Source of the DNA: Lepidodermella squamata
Taxonomy: Eukaryota; Gastrotricha
Assembly (NCBI GenBank): GCA_047495785.1
Contig: JBLDXI010000054.1
Location: forward strand, 2,604,001 to 2,668,000
DNA length: 64,000 nucleotides
Direction of reading: 5' to 3'
A program made the position numbers and the translations under genes. Shown here in pieces: positions 1-11,710 of this stretch. Every line of letters starts with the position of its first letter. Position 1 is the stretch's first letter. The notes under the pieces are model-generated. The model was not told the DNA's origin. It saw only the letters and a program-made list of their open reading frames with translations, and did not search any database.

Positions 1-1399
1 TCGTAGCAGACTCCAAGTTGCTCGAATTGTTCGTCGTATGTCGGTTCGGAAAGATCTATGCAATTTTAAGAATATCGATACTGAAAATTCACTCGAAATA
101 CTTTTACCTGGCTTCAAACATATCAATCCGCAAAAAAGGCCAAACTCCTCAATAGTCTGCATTGTTGCGGTCATCATCGCACCCGCTTGACGAGATAAGT
201 CGATTATTTCATCGAAATGGTACGACATCGTTTTCAATACTTGAAGAGTCTCCACGTCAAGATGATCTAATCCGAATACGTTTGGCTCATTCTTCTCCAC
301 GTTGTAGTACAGTGATAGCTGAGCCATTATTAACGGGAAATATGCCTGTAAGAACAGCCTTATTCGATCCTGGACGGGCAGTAGCAAAACACCGGGTAAA
401 TTGTTGAAGAAACCAGCCACTGACTTGACATTGATTTCAAAAGCCTGTGCGCACAGCGAAACTCTGCTCTCGAGGCTCATGCCTATTTGGTATCGTATTT
501 TCGGATACTTGCCGATTGGTGCTAGAAACGCCGTTAGTTCCGCTAAATGACGGACAAGACAACCAGAATTTGCAACAGGTGAGAACAGAAAATCATTCAA
601 GTCCGTTGGCCCAACTATCTCGACTGCTTTGCGAAAGTCAGTTTTTGATAGCAGTGAAATTTCCATACATTTTGCTTCTACAAGCGGTAAAGGCGAGGCG
701 GGGTGCGGATCATTGACGAATCTTGCCGGCTTCCTCTTTTGCGGTGGCATCAGAACTGTTCCGTCGTTCAGATTCTTTTTCAGTTTTGAAATGATTTCAA
801 ATGCATCCCGCTTCCTGGCAGATTCGTAGGATCTCGTCATACCCGCGTCGATGCAGCGCTTGTATCGACATTTTTTGCAAATCGATTTTCGCGAGCAAGG
901 GCCGATTTCGCCCTCTTTCCTCGAGCACTTGTATTTCTTATGAGATTCACGGCTTGTGGATCTGATAAAGAATAGTTTACAGCCATTGCAAGCTACGGCG
1001 CCGTAGTGGATTCCAGAACCTAGATAAAAGTATACATTGTTTTGTTTGGTATTTCAGCAATATCTTACTAGAACAACCGCATATTGAGCAAGGGATTTTC
1101 GCATAATCTATGCGTTTGCGGCGCAGACTTGGTAGATGGTCGTTGTCATCTGGATAGAGGTTCTCATTCTGGCAACGCTTTGCTACAACAATTTTGCAGA
1201 ATTCCAGTCGACAGAAACGACATTTTCTGTAGCTCGAAGCATCACTGCATTTGCATGTCTCGGGAGGTCCTCTTTTATTGCGGCAGTAAAATTTACGACA
1301 AGCGTCGCATAGGGATGGGTTTTGGCCGCAATCAAAGTCGCCGATGCTTGATTTAGAAGCTAAAGCTGAGCAAACTGAGCAAATTTCGTTCTCACCCAT
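1..1399 (-). CDS. 2DBD nuclear receptor, array copy 1 (3' end off window)
   Basis: Predicted ligand-regulated transcription factor of the nucleus. Exons 5' to 3': 1399-1069, 1019-108, 55 to beyond base 1. Introns are 49 and 52 bp, both phase 1. DBD1 lies at about residues 8-67: a CxxC pair, then CDACRKFY as P-box and a CxC...CRFC second finger. DBD2 begins at the CSICGCSS motif, with the intron inside its first finger, and has the unusual P-box CNGCKL. The ligand-binding domain (LBD) shows helix 3-5 (DRIRLFLQAYFPLIMAQLSL) and the helix 7-8 motif EEFGLFCGLICFKP. DNA and protein are very close to copy 2, indicating a recent duplication. The frame is open over 1298 nt. The C-terminal helices are outside the window. 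The start is the ATG used by its paralogues, 16 bp after an acceptor-like TAG. Confidence 0.93.
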
Positions 1400-2360
1400 G
1401 AAAACATATAGTTTGTCTAAGGAAAATTTGACTCACTTATCATTTGAAACAATGGCATCGGCACGCTAACATTATGAGGAAAAGTTGAAGCTGAGTTTTT
1501 TTGCCCGAAATGTGCTCTCGGGCAAAAAATCACGTTGTAATGTTTGACGAGAACATGTTTCATGAGGATTACAAATTAGAAAAATAGCATGGATGAAATA
1601 AGATAGAGATACCAAAAATAGATACACAAAATAGAGTAGAGACATTTTGATCTCTGTTAGTGGCAAGGCACTTCAGGCTATTTTTCGCATGTTTACGATA
1701 ATTGCGCTCGAATTCGCACACAAGCCCAAATTCATATGCAGATCCCCAACATCTAATTTGGTTTTATGGAACTTTCTCACCATTGATAACTTAGATTTCC
1801 TGGAACTCGTAACACAAACTCGTAACACAAACTCGTAACCAGCCCTAATTTTTCGTTAATTTTGAAAAATAGTTCAACTCGGCTTTCAACACTCTAACTG
1901 CCAAAAATACACTGGCAGTGTATGTAACACTGCGAGATCGATATTTGGATCCAAATCCTGGGTCTGTCAAAAGTCCTTTTTCGGGTCAACGATGCGCCGT
2001 AGGGCAAAATGTAGCAACTTAATTGAATTCATAAAAACTTTTATTGGCTGCTATCAAGTTGGCATCGACTCCTAATAGTTGCTCGAGTGCGGCCCAGACC
2101 TTCTTGCATAGCCCTCGAAGTGTTTTATTTTGTCAATTGAATGACTGTATTGAGATCAAAATGAATTTTAATGCATGAAAATTTTATTGTAATCAGGTTT
2201 CTGATAACACTTACAAGCGTAAAAGCAGCTCACACGTAGCCCTTACACGTGTACTTTTCTACAAATATTCATCAACAATATTTGAAACTTTCCAGGGGAA
2301 ATTCCATATAAATAGCTTGCATAAATGATACGATTGAATGTGTAAGGCAATATGAGAAGT
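1400..2360. other. intergenic, copy 2 stop to copy 1 start
   Basis: No supported gene. The part nearest copy 1 (about 1440-1660) matches the region upstream of copy 2 and is listed separately as a candidate promoter. The remainder, about 1660-2360, is AT-rich and holds only short open frames without family resemblance. Confidence 0.6.
1440..1660 (-). promoter_or_regulatory. upstream block shared by copies 1 and 2
   Basis: About 220 bp upstream of the copy 1 ATG align by eye with 4035-4260 upstream of copy 2. Shared words on the + strand include CATTATATAAGG/CATTATGAGG, GACGAGAMCATGTTTC, GATAGAGATACCAAAAAT and GTAGAGACATTTTGATC. A shorter version of the proximal part (ATAATGGCATCAGCACG) also occurs upstream of copy 3 at 6124-6140. 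Conservation may only reflect recent duplication, so promoter function is inferred. Confidence 0.4.
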
Positions 2361-4007
2361 TCACTCCAAGCTAGGAAGCTGAGTGACGAATTTAACATTG
2401 AAATCGGACATCAGGGGAGAAAACATGGTTGTTATGTCAATTATATCCGGCAATTTCATGCAATAAGATTGTTTTTTTCTAAACAGGCTGGTCGCTGACC
2501 GAAAGAAGGACAGCATTCCATAAATCTTTGACAACCATTCATCGCCATTGGCCTTCTTTCTAGCATAACGCATCATAGCGATTTCGTAGCAGACTCCAAG
2601 TTGCTCAAATCTTTCTTCGTCAGTCGGCTGGAAAAAATCTATAACATTATAAGAATAACATCGATACAGAAGTGGCATTCGAAACATGCTTACTTGGTTT
2701 GAAACAAAGCAATCCGCAGAAAAGGCCAAACTCCTCAATAGTCTGCATTGTTGTGGTCATCATCGTACCCGCTTTACGGGATAAGTCGATCATTTCATCG
2801 AAATGGTGCGAAATCGCTCTCATCACTTGCACAGTCTCCGCGTCAAGATGATCTACACCAAATACGTTTGGCTCATGTTTATCTTCGTTGTAGTAGAGTG
2901 AAAACTGAGCCATGGTTAACGGGAAATATGCTTGTAAGAACAGTCGTGTCCGATCTTGAACGGGAAGTTGGGAAACACCAGGTAAATTGTTGAAGAAGCC
3001 AGCCGCTGAATTGACATTGATTTCAAAAGGCCGCACGCACAGCGAAACTCTGCTCTCGAGGCTCATGCCTACGTGATATCGTATTTTCGGATACTTGCCG
3101 ATTGGCGCAAGAAAGGTTGTTAGTTCCGCTAAATGACGGACAAGACACCCATAATTTGCAAAGGGCGATAACAGAAAATCATTTGAGTCAGTTGGTCTAA
3201 CTATCTTCAGTTGGTCGAACTGGACTGCTTGACTAATTTCAGTTTTAGGCAGCAGAGAAATCTCCACACATGTTATATCTACAAGTGGTAGAGGCGCGGC
3301 GGGGTGCTGCTCACGGACGATTCTTGGCCTCCTTTTCTGGGGTGGCATCAGCACGGTGCCATCGTTAAGATTCTTTTTCAATTGTGAAATGATTTCCAAA
3401 GTATAATGCTTCCTCATTGTTTTTGTAGGATCCAAGGATCTTGTCATACCCGCGTCGATGCAGCGCTTGTACCGACATTTCTTGCAAATCGATTTTCGCG
3501 AGCAAGGGCCGTTTTCGCCCTCTTTCATCGAGCACCTGTATTTCTTATGAGATTCACGTCTTGTTGCTCTTATGAAGAATAGTTTACAGCCATTGCAAGC
3601 TACGGCGCCGTAGTGGATCCCAGAACCTAAACACATTGTTACGTTGAGTTCAGTTGATAAAGGGATTATTCCTTACTTGAAAAACCGCAAATTGAGCATG
3701 GGATTTTCGAATAATCAATGCGTTTACGACGCAGACTTGGTAGATGGTCGTTGTTTTCTGGATAGAGGTTCTCATTCTGGCAACGCTTTGCTACAACAAT
3801 TTTGCAGAATTCCAGTCGACAGGAACGACATTTTCTGCTGCTCGAATCATCACAGCATTTGCATGTCTCGGGAGGTCCTCTTTTATTGCGGCAGTAGAAC
3901 TTCCGACACGCGTCACATAGTAATGGGTTTTCACCGCAATCAAAGCTGCTGACGTTGGATTTTGAAGCCAAAGCCGAGCACACCAAGCAAATTTCGTTCT
4001 CACTCAT
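2361..4007 (-). CDS. 2DBD nuclear receptor, array copy 2
   Basis: Complete three-exon gene coding for 513 aa: exons 4007-3677, 3626-2694, 2638-2361. The introns (50 and 55 bp) are phase 1. DBD1 at about residues 7-66 has P-box CDACRKFY and a compressed second finger (CKC, then CRSC). DBD2 at about 103-165 has P-box CNGCKLFFIR and a second finger ending CSRKSICKKCRYKRC, followed by DAGM. The LBD has QDRTRLFLQAYFPLTMAQFS (helix 3-5) and EEFGLFCGLLCFKP. The last exon carries the helix 9-10 region (GVCYEIAMMRYARKK) and ends in a helix-12-like FSPLMSDF. It is closest to copies 1 and 3. A splice-acceptor-like CAG lies 16 bp before the ATG. Confidence 0.94.
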
Positions 4008-4471
4008 GGAAACAAAAATTTGACTGGCTTAACACTTTGTAGAAGCAATGACATCTCCACGTTAAACATTATATAAGGAAAGCTTGAACGTGACGTGTTT
4101 TTGCTTCACGAAATGAGCTCTCCAACAACGCGGGGTAATTTTTGACGAGACCATGTTTCTTGAATATTAGAATTGGAAAAGTAGGTAGTAACAAGTCGCG
4201 CTCCCATAGGGATGAAAGTGATAGAGATACCAAAAATGGAGTAGAGACATTTTGATCTTCGATAGCAACAAAGTCGTCTTCCGGTTGTAGCTGAACTTTC
4301 ATGTTTCAGTAACCATGTGTATACAATTTATTGACACATTCAATGAAGCGATGTCTTTAAAACAATATTTTAATAATGGCAATATGAGGAATATTGAAAC
4401 CTTCACAGCTTAGCGGCATCTCTGATTATTTGAACGCAATTGATTGCATGCGGCTGATAATGAAGGAATAT
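4008..4471 (-). promoter_or_regulatory. upstream region of copy 2, shared with copy 1
   Basis: This 464-bp spacer between the copy 3 stop and copy 2 start contains no gene. Bases 4035-4260 match the copy 1 upstream block. The part nearest copy 3 (4300-4471) would be its 3' untranslated region. I see no clear TATA box, though TATATAAGG occurs near 4071. Confidence 0.4.
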
Positions 4472-6068
4472 TCACCCTAAGCTGTTGAATTTGACAGTAA
4501 AATCGGACATAAGGGGAGAAAACATAGTTGTTATGTCAACGATATTCGGCAATTTCATGCAATGAGATTGTTCTTTTTGAAATAAACCGGTTGCTGACCG
4601 AAAAAAGGCAAGCATTCCGTAAACTTTTGACAACCATTCATCGCCATTGGACTTATTCTTAGCATATCGCAACAAAGCGATTTCGTAGCAGATTCCAAGT
4701 TGCGCGAATTGTTCTTTGTCAGTCGGTTCGAAAAGATCTGTGAGATTAAGCATTCATCATACTTGGTTTATCAATGGAAATATTATTTTTACTTGGTTTG
4801 AAACATATCAATCCGCAGAAAAGGCCAAACTCCTCAATAGTCTGCATCGTTGCGGTCATCATCGTACCCGCTTTACGGGATAAGTCGATCATTTCATCGA
4901 AATGGCGCGACATCGTTCTCATCACTTCCCCAGTCTCCGCATCAAGATGGTCTATTCCGAATACGTTCGGCTCATTCTTCTCCACGCTGTAATGCAAGGA
5001 AAACTGAGCCATGGTCAGCTGGAAATACGCTTCTAAGAACAGGCTTATTCGGTCTTGGGCGGGCAGCAGTGAAATGCCGGGTAAATTATTGAAGAAACCG
5101 GCCGCCGACTTGATGCTGGTTTCGAAAGGCGGCGCACACACCGAAATTATGTTCTCGAGGCTCATGGTCTTCTCAAAGCGTATTTTTGGACAGTTTCCAA
5201 TTGGCGCTAGAAATGCAGTTAGTTCCGCTAAACGGCGGACAAGCCAATCAGAATTTGCAATAGGCGATTGCAGAAAATCGTTCGGATCCTTTGGTCCAGC
5301 TAAATCATTGGTTTTTGATATCATAGCAAATTCAGCTCGAATTGTATCTAAAAGTGGAAGGGCGGCAGGTTGCTCTTCGCAGACAACTTTCGGTTTCCTC
5401 TTCAGAGGAGACATCAAAACCGTTCCATCATTGAGATGCTTCTTCAATTTTGACATGATTTCAAGTGAATTCCGCTTTCTCAATGATTTCGTAGAATCGC
5501 TAGATTTCGTCATACCAGCATCGATGCAGCGCTTGTAGCGACATTTTTTACAACTCGATTTCCGCGAGCAATCGCCTTCATTTTTCGAGCACTTGTATTT
5601 TGAATGAGAGCCATTCTTTGTCGATCGCATATAAAAAAGTTTACAGCCATCGCAAGCTACAACGCCGTAGTGAATTCCTGAGCCTATATATAAAATTCAA
5701 ATTGAGACATAGTAAAGTTGAAAACGGGCGTTCTTACTTGAAAAACCGCATATTGAGCATGGAATTTTCGCATAATCTATGCATTTGCGACGCAGATTTG
5801 GCGGCAGTTCGTTGTCTTCGGGAGAGAGGGTCTCATTCTGGCAACGCTTCGCTACAACGATTTTGCAGTATTCCAGACGACAGAACCGGCATTTGCTACT
5901 GTTCGAAGCATCATGGCATTTACAGGGCTCTTGGAGTCCCTTTTTGTAGCGGGAATAAAACTTCCGACAGGCGTCGCATAGGGCCGGGTTTTCGCCGCAA
6001 TCAAAGCTGTCGACGCTTGATTTTGAAGCCAATGCCGAGCAAACTGAGCAAATGTTGTTCGCACTCAT
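4472..6068 (-). CDS. 2DBD nuclear receptor, array copy 3
   Basis: Complete, 495 aa: exons 6068-5738, 5683-4793, 4737-4472. The introns (54 and 55 bp) match copies 1-2 in position and phase. DBD1 has P-box CDACRKFYSRY. DBD2 has P-box CDGCKLFYMR, so it differs from CNGCKL in copies 1-2 at the second P-box residue and has Tyr in place of the second Phe. Finger II has the short form C-x6-C-x5-C-x2-C. The LBD carries QDRISLFLEAYFQLTMAQFS and EEFGLFCGLICFKP. The C terminus is FSPLMSDFTVKF followed by four residues. Only 108 bp separate its start from the copy 4 stop. A second ACTTGGTTT donor-like repeat inside intron 2 could give an alternative 5' splice site. Confidence 0.94.
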
Positions 6069-6176
6069 CTTTTAACGTAAAGTTTTTCTAACAAAAATTT
6101 TACTCATATTTATAACCCGTGACATAATGGCATCAGCACGTTTAAAGAAAAGAAAGCTAAAAGCAGAGTTTTTGTG

Positions 6177-7902
6177 TCACGAAACAGGCTCTCCAATAAA
6201 TCTCAGGCTGAAATCTCTCAACAGCGGCGAAACCGTCGCAGCCATGTGGGCGAGATTAGGGAACACTTCGTTGCAATCCCTGAATACGGTGTAGAACATA
6301 GCAGTAGCGTTACGATAGTACGACAACATGCTGTAGATCCGAGAAAGCCGCTCTTCCGCGCCAATTGTTTTCGAAATGAGTTGATATAGAGCGAACTCGT
6401 ATCTTGATCTTAAGCTTCGGACAGCTTCGACATTTTGCAAATTAGTAGATTCAGGGTTCAAGCATAACAGTGCCACAAACATGGCGAATTCTTCGATTTT
6501 GAAAATCGTAGACACCAACATGTTTCCGCACTTTTTCATAAATTCGGAAACATGGTCGTGGTAGAGAGACATCCTCCGCACAACTTCAATAGTTTCACCA
6601 GGCTCCAGCGAAAATTCGTTTACTTGTTGCGTCTCAGCGTCGAATTGCAATGAAAGTTGCGCGATTGTAACCGGGAAAAACGCCTGGGTAAATAGTTCTA
6701 CTTTATCTTCCAGCGAGATTTGGCTGATCCCGGGTAAGGAGTTCAAAAATTCACTGACAGACTTCATGTAAACCTCAAACGAACGCATTCGAACGATGTG
6801 AATGTCTCGTAGTGGCATATCGTAAGAATACGTTATTCGAACCTTGCTAATTGGGGCGAGGTATGTAGTGCATTCTGCCAGTCGAAAAGCCAGCCAATCT
6901 GAGCTTAAAATAGGAGCAGTTAGCAATTCATTCGGATCCAAGCCAGGCGAAAGTGAGCTCCAAGCGTCGAGGCTTTTCAGCTGATCAGGAAATGCGAGAT
7001 ACGGGTCTTTAATTTTAGTTGGCACAATTTTCGGGGGTGGCTCGACCGAAACTGGCTGGTCAAAAGTTGAGGCAGTATTCACAGAACTGCTTTCGCCAAT
7101 CGTTTTCGATGGTGAATTGTTAGTCGACATGCTGATGTCCTGTTGGCTATCTGAAACTGAAAATACGCCTTAAAATAATTACGAAAACTATTTTCTAATA
7201 AATACCTTGGCTTTGGGTAGGACTTTTGGATTCGTCATCTTTTTGGCGTCTTCGAACTTGTTGTTTCAGTATCGTTCCCTCTTCAACATGCTTTTTAAGC
7301 TTTGAAATGACTTCAGTTTCCCTCTTGGACCTGTGACCAACTGGTTTGTTAGGAATCATTCCAGCGTCGTAGCAGCGTTGTAGTCGGCATTTTCGACAGT
7401 TCGATTTCTGAGGGCACAGCTCAGCGCTTTCGTCAGTCCTGCGTTTACCCTTGCAAATGTATTGTAGTTTGAAGCTCTGACGGAAGGATCTTCGGAAGAA
7501 AATTTTGCACCCATCGCAAGTGACAGCCCCGTAATGCACGCCGCTACTTGAGCAGGCACAAATGCTGCAGGGAATCAACGCAAAGTCGATTCGTTTGGTT
7601 TGCTTCACCTCAGATCCAGGGGTTGAATTTGCCTCGGACGACAGGCGTTGTTCAACAACCATAGCACATCGCTTGAAACGGCAAGATCGGCATTTAGATT
7701 TTGAATCAGCTGAACCATTGCAACGGCACTCTTCGAATTCGTCCCCCTTATGGCGGCTGTAAAATTTGCGGCAGGCTTCGCAAAGTTGAGGCTTGGATTT
7801 GCCCGGGGTTGTTGCAGGATTCAGTAGATCACTTGGCGATGGTTTCGATACAGATGGAATGGGTCGCTCACAAACAGCACAAGCCACTTCTTCGTCACTC
7901 AT
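6177..7902 (-). CDS. 2DBD nuclear receptor, array copy 4
   Basis: Complete, 556 aa in only two exons: 7902-7206 and 7150-6177. The single 55-bp intron lies in the hinge after DBD2 and is shared only with copy 9. The acceptor is tandem (CAG TTTCAG), so two products differing by two residues are possible. DBD1 (about 8-75) has P-box CEACRKFY. DBD2 (about 112-180) has GVHYGAVTCDGCKIFFRRS and ends CRKCRLQRCYDAGM; both domains sit in one exon. The LBD has LEDKVELFTQAFFPVTIAQL and EEFAMFVALLCLNP with no intron after it. It ends VSPLLRDFSLRF. An in-frame ATG at 8040 exists, but the MSDEEV start matches the family and follows a CAG acceptor-like site by 18 bp. Confidence 0.94.
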
Positions 7903-8224
7903 AGTCTTCAAAAAGTAGGCTGTAAAATTGCTAGTAGAAAGAATACTGATAGCGTTAAAAAAGCGGCATGAATGCTGAGATATCAAATGCTTATATTCCA
8001 CATTACGAGAGCAGAGAGTAAGGTTTTTTTCATGTCGCATGCATTCAAAGGTAAAGCATGACGTAGTAGATAATAAATATTACAGTACTGTAGCGTATTT
8101 TCATATATTATTCATGCTGAGGTGCAAAATTGCTTGAATAGTTTTTTGAGCCGATAAATCGATACAGCCGCACTCGTGATAAGCATCCTGTAACTCAATA
8201 TTGCTGATTGAAAATTCTCTGTCA
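7903..8224. other. intergenic, copy 5 stop to copy 4 start
   Basis: A 322-bp spacer with no supported gene. The frame of copy 4 stays open upstream to 8040, but that extension has no family similarity and is probably 5' untranslated sequence. Confidence 0.6.
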
Positions 8225-9833
8225 TCAGGCACATTTTATTTCAACAACTAACTGGTTTGTTAAGTTTGAGTGAAAATCAGAAATCAGTGGTGATACCCTA
8301 GCGAACATGTCTGCTAGATTTGGAAATAACATTTGCAAATGGCGATGGTGTTTGCAAAGTAGGACATGCGATAATCGGTAGAAATGAAGCATCTTATATA
8401 TCTGCGCCAATCTATTTTCGAATTCTTTCGACTTTCGCAGATGCTTTGAAAGCGCAACTTCGTAGCAGGTTCTTAGTTGATCGATTGCTTCTGGATTATT
8501 GAATCCCTCCAAAGATCCTGAAAAAAGCAAAACTAGTTGCGATATCGCAAAGATTCGAAAAGAAACTTGCCAGCATCGAGGCAGACTAGCGAGCAGAATA
8601 AGGCGAATTCTTCAGTGCTCCTGATCGTAAGGCTCATGAGAGGCCCAGCTTCTCTCATAAGTTCAACGAGGTTGTCGAAGTATGGAGTATGAACTCGAAT
8701 AGCAGCCATTGTTTCAGGGTCCGTATGGTTGAAGGCAAACACATTCGGTTCGTTTGCTTCGGTATCAAAGTTTAGCGAAAGCTGGGCTATCATTATGGCG
8801 TTACAGCTGTTGAGAAAGAGATGAATTCGGTCTTGAGATTCAATATTTCTGATCCCAGGCATTGAGTTGAAAAAAGCTCCAGCAGCTTTTATGTCATGCT
8901 CGAAGGATGCAGCATAAGGAGCTACCAATTCTTCGACAGTCATCGATAATTTGTAGGTTATTTTTGGACTTTGACCGATAGGCTCTAGAAGGGGGACATT
9001 TTCTGCAAGTCTCTCAACAAGCCACTCTGAAGAATACGGCAAGTTAGGCATAAGATTGGTCAAAGAAATAGAGGAAGGCGGTCCATTGGCATGAGAAGGA
9101 GAATCTTCAACAATTCTCGGTACAGATTCAACAGATTTGTTTCTGGGCCTGCGATTGATCTTAGACCTTAGTAATTGATTTTCAGCAAGCTGCTTCCCAA
9201 GTTGAGCGATAACTTCCAGTTTCCGCTTGTTCGCCGCCTTCGCCGTTCGAGGAGCCATTCCGGCATTTTTACATCGCTGAAGTCGACAAGAGCGGCAGTT
9301 AGATTTCTCAGGGCACATTTCGCCATTTGAGCCTTTCCCAAAGCATTTGTACTTGAGTTTGAAATTTTCGTTAATTGAGCGTCGGAAAAATATTTTACAC
9401 CCCTCGCAAGCAACGGCTCCAAAATGGATTCCACTACCTATGAGCAGACTGAAAAATGAACGGATTAGGAGAGGCAGCTAAACAAACTTGAGCAGCCACA
9501 TATCGAACATGGGATTTTGCTGAAGTCCAAATTTCTCGCCCTCCGAGTCTTCTCTGATTCCTGTGAGCAGTCCTCTGCAGAGTCAATGCAAGAGAGTTGT
9601 TGCTTCTTCATATTTACTACAGCTTCACACAGATTGAAACGACATCGCCGACATTTTCTCTCCGAGTTGGATTGTTGATTGCCGCATTGACAGGGAACTT
9701 TGAGTCCGATTTTGACATTTCGGTTGTAAAACTTGCGGCAGGCATTACAGAGCTCAGAATCTTCATCCTGCTGAATCAGCTTCGAATTCTCTTCAATCGC
9801 TTTGCAAACTGAGCAGGAGGAATTTTCATCCAT
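8225..9833 (-). CDS. 2DBD nuclear receptor, array copy 5
   Basis: Complete, 501 aa: exons 9833-9488, 9437-8571, 8517-8225. Intron 2 starts with GC rather than GT (GCAAGT, at 8570); reading across it is the only option that keeps the family frame. DBD1 has P-box CNACRKFYNR and a CQC...CRRC second finger. DBD2 has P-box CEGCKIFFRRS and finger II ending CPEKSNCRSCRLQRC, then KNAGM. The LBD has SQDRIHLFLNSCNAIMIAQL and EEFALFCSLVCLDA; it ends VSPLISDFHSNL. Closest relatives are copies 7 and 8. Its ATG is only 39 bp from the copy 6 stop, and it lacks the upstream block those relatives have, so co-transcription with copy 6 is plausible. Confidence 0.93.
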
Positions 9834-9872
9834 TATAAAAAGCCTAGGATACAAGCCCGGTTAGATCAATGA

Positions 9873-11391
9873 TCATAATTTAGTTAACGGCGAATTTTTG
9901 TTCGAAGCGAAGCTGTTAAAGAAATCAGACAGAAGAGGTGAGAAGCAATGCGCAATATATCCCATATCAGGAAAATTCGTTTGAACGAAATGTTGTTGTT
10001 TCAGAAAAACAACGCAGCCTGTGCGGTAGAATTGCAACATTCTGTAAATTCGCGATAATCGTTCTTCGTAGTCTTCAAACGACCTCAAATGCCGTGATAA
10101 AGCCACTTCGTAACATGTTCTCAGATGGTGGATGACATCAGGTCTTTTCAAGGTTATTTCACTGTAAGGGTTTGATGGTTTTAGGTTCAGACTCAGGAGA
10201 GCGCAAAAGAAGGCGAACTCTTGAATGCTGCAAATCGTGGCTACCATCATCGGCCCAGCTTCACGCATTAATTGAATGATTTCTTCGAAATAGGGAGTCA
10301 GTTTCCGCATACCAGCTAACGTGTTGGGATCCGTGTGGTTAAAACAGAACACATTTGGCTCGTGAGTAACCTGATCGTATTGCAAAGACAGCTGGGCCAT
10401 GCAAATAGGATACCAGCTCATTAGGAACATCGATATGCGATCTTCTGATTCGATTTGATCGAAGCCGGGCAGTGACTTGAAGAAGTCGCCAACGCATTTC
10501 ATCTTGCATTCAAAAGCCTCGGTGAAGCCAGATACCAATTCTCCCACGGACATTTCCGGGCTATAGGATATCAAAGGAGTTTTCCCGATTGGGGCCAGAT
10601 GCGCGACAGATTCAACTAATCGATCAACAATCCAATCTGAATTAGCGATAGGGCTTAGAAGGAATGTCATTGGAGTTGAAGCAGCTTGGGAATTTTCAGC
10701 GGGAGAGTCTTTCGGCCTGTTCTTAGGTCTTCGCTTGATCTCGGTACTTAGAACACTGCCATCCTGTAAATGCTTTCGAATTTTGGTCAAGACCTCGAAT
10801 TTTCGCCTCCTCGCCGCTTCTGCTTTTCGGTGAGCCATTCCAGCTTGTTTGCATCGCTCTAATCGGCATAATCGGCAGGTAGAAGTTACAGAACATAATC
10901 CATCGCCGGCCAAATCTTTTTTCAAGCACTTGTATTGTAGCTTGAATTTGGAGTTGATTGAGCGGCGGTAAAAACGTTTACAACCCTCGCAAGTCACAGC
11001 ACCGTAATAGATCCCTGAACCTAAAGCAGAACAATTTCAAAAGTGATGCGTTCTCGCTGTAATCCATACTTGAGCAGCCACAAATAGCGCAAGGAATTTT
11101 GCTAAAATCAAATTCCTTCATTGGAGTTTTGCCATCGGTAATACTTGGAGTCAGAGAGAGTTGGTGGTTTTTGAGGTCAGTGACAGTTTTGCACATGTTG
11201 AAGCGGCATAGACGGCATTTCGATTTTTTACCGCATCTGCAAGGCTCCTTAATGCCAGTCTTGCTGTAGCGACGGTAAAATTTCCCACAAGCTCCGCATA
11301 ACTCGGGGTTAGAAGTGCTTGCCAAATCAGAACGGTCCAAATTGCCCTCGATTACCTCACATACAAGGCAAGAGGTTGCTGACTCGGTCAT
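9873..11391 (-). CDS. 2DBD nuclear receptor, array copy 6
   Basis: Complete, 489 aa in two exons: 11391-11070 and 11020-9873. The intron is inside DBD2 finger I. The helix 8-9 intron present in nearly all other copies is absent; coding continues straight through LSLNLKPSNPYSE. DBD1 has the most altered P-box of the array, CGACGKFY for CEACRKFY. DBD2 has P-box CEGCKRFYRRS, also unusual, with finger II ending CSVTSTCRLCRLERC. The LBD has ESEDRISMFLMSWYPICMAQ and QEFAFFCALLSL; it ends FSPLLSDFFNSF. It carries the conserved upstream block shared with copies 7 and 8. Confidence 0.93.
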
Positions 11392-11534
11392 TGTTAACTG
11401 GTCATTTTAATTGTTCTAGAAAACTTGGAGAGAATAAATTAGAATTTCAGAAATGTCTGGTTAAAAACTGTCAAAAAGCTTAAGTAGTCTTTTATGAGAA
11501 ATCTCAACACATTTGTATGTGTAGTATTCTTTCT

Positions 11535-11710
11535 AAGTTCAGTCTTATCGTGACCGCGTAGCTGCTATTATGAATAGTGCTCATATTTACTTGTATAATA
11601 GCATTTTTCTATAGTACAAGCACAAGTAAAGCAAATGCATACGGGTTGAGTGTAAAATAATTGATTTTACGCGTGAGCTCGCGCTTTCAAAGCGATTGAA
11701 TGAATGGACC
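11535..11710 (-). promoter_or_regulatory. conserved upstream block, copy 6
   Basis: Located about 145-320 bp upstream of the copy 6 ATG. Two blocks recur at similar spacing before copies 7 and 8: one with TCRTCGTGAC...TGAATAGTGCT (about 11538-11600) and one with TTTACGCGTG...GATTGAATG (about 11660-11705). Conservation outside coding sequence in three paralogues suggests a core promoter or enhancer; function is inferred. Confidence 0.5.

Noticed and set aside
162-829. Open frames on the + strand in the first kilobase (and similar ones across the array)
   Set aside because: They lie antisense to well-supported receptor exons, show no domain, and recur at homologous positions only because the underlying exons are homologous.
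1069-1399. DBD1 exons as separate small zinc-finger (LIM, RING or B-box) genes
   Set aside because: They end in the first finger half of DBD2 (CSICGCSS) at a phase-1 donor matching the acceptor before the rest of DBD2, and in copies 4, 11 and 12 the two domains are continuous without an intron here.
7903-8040. N-terminal extension of copy 4 to an ATG at 8040
   Set aside because: The extra 46 residues have no counterpart in any paralogue, and a splice-acceptor-like site lies between them and the conserved MSDEEV start.
8518-8570. Frameshift pseudogene status for copy 5
   Set aside because: The apparent lack of a GT donor is resolved by a consensus GC donor, which restores the family frame and a whole-codon total.
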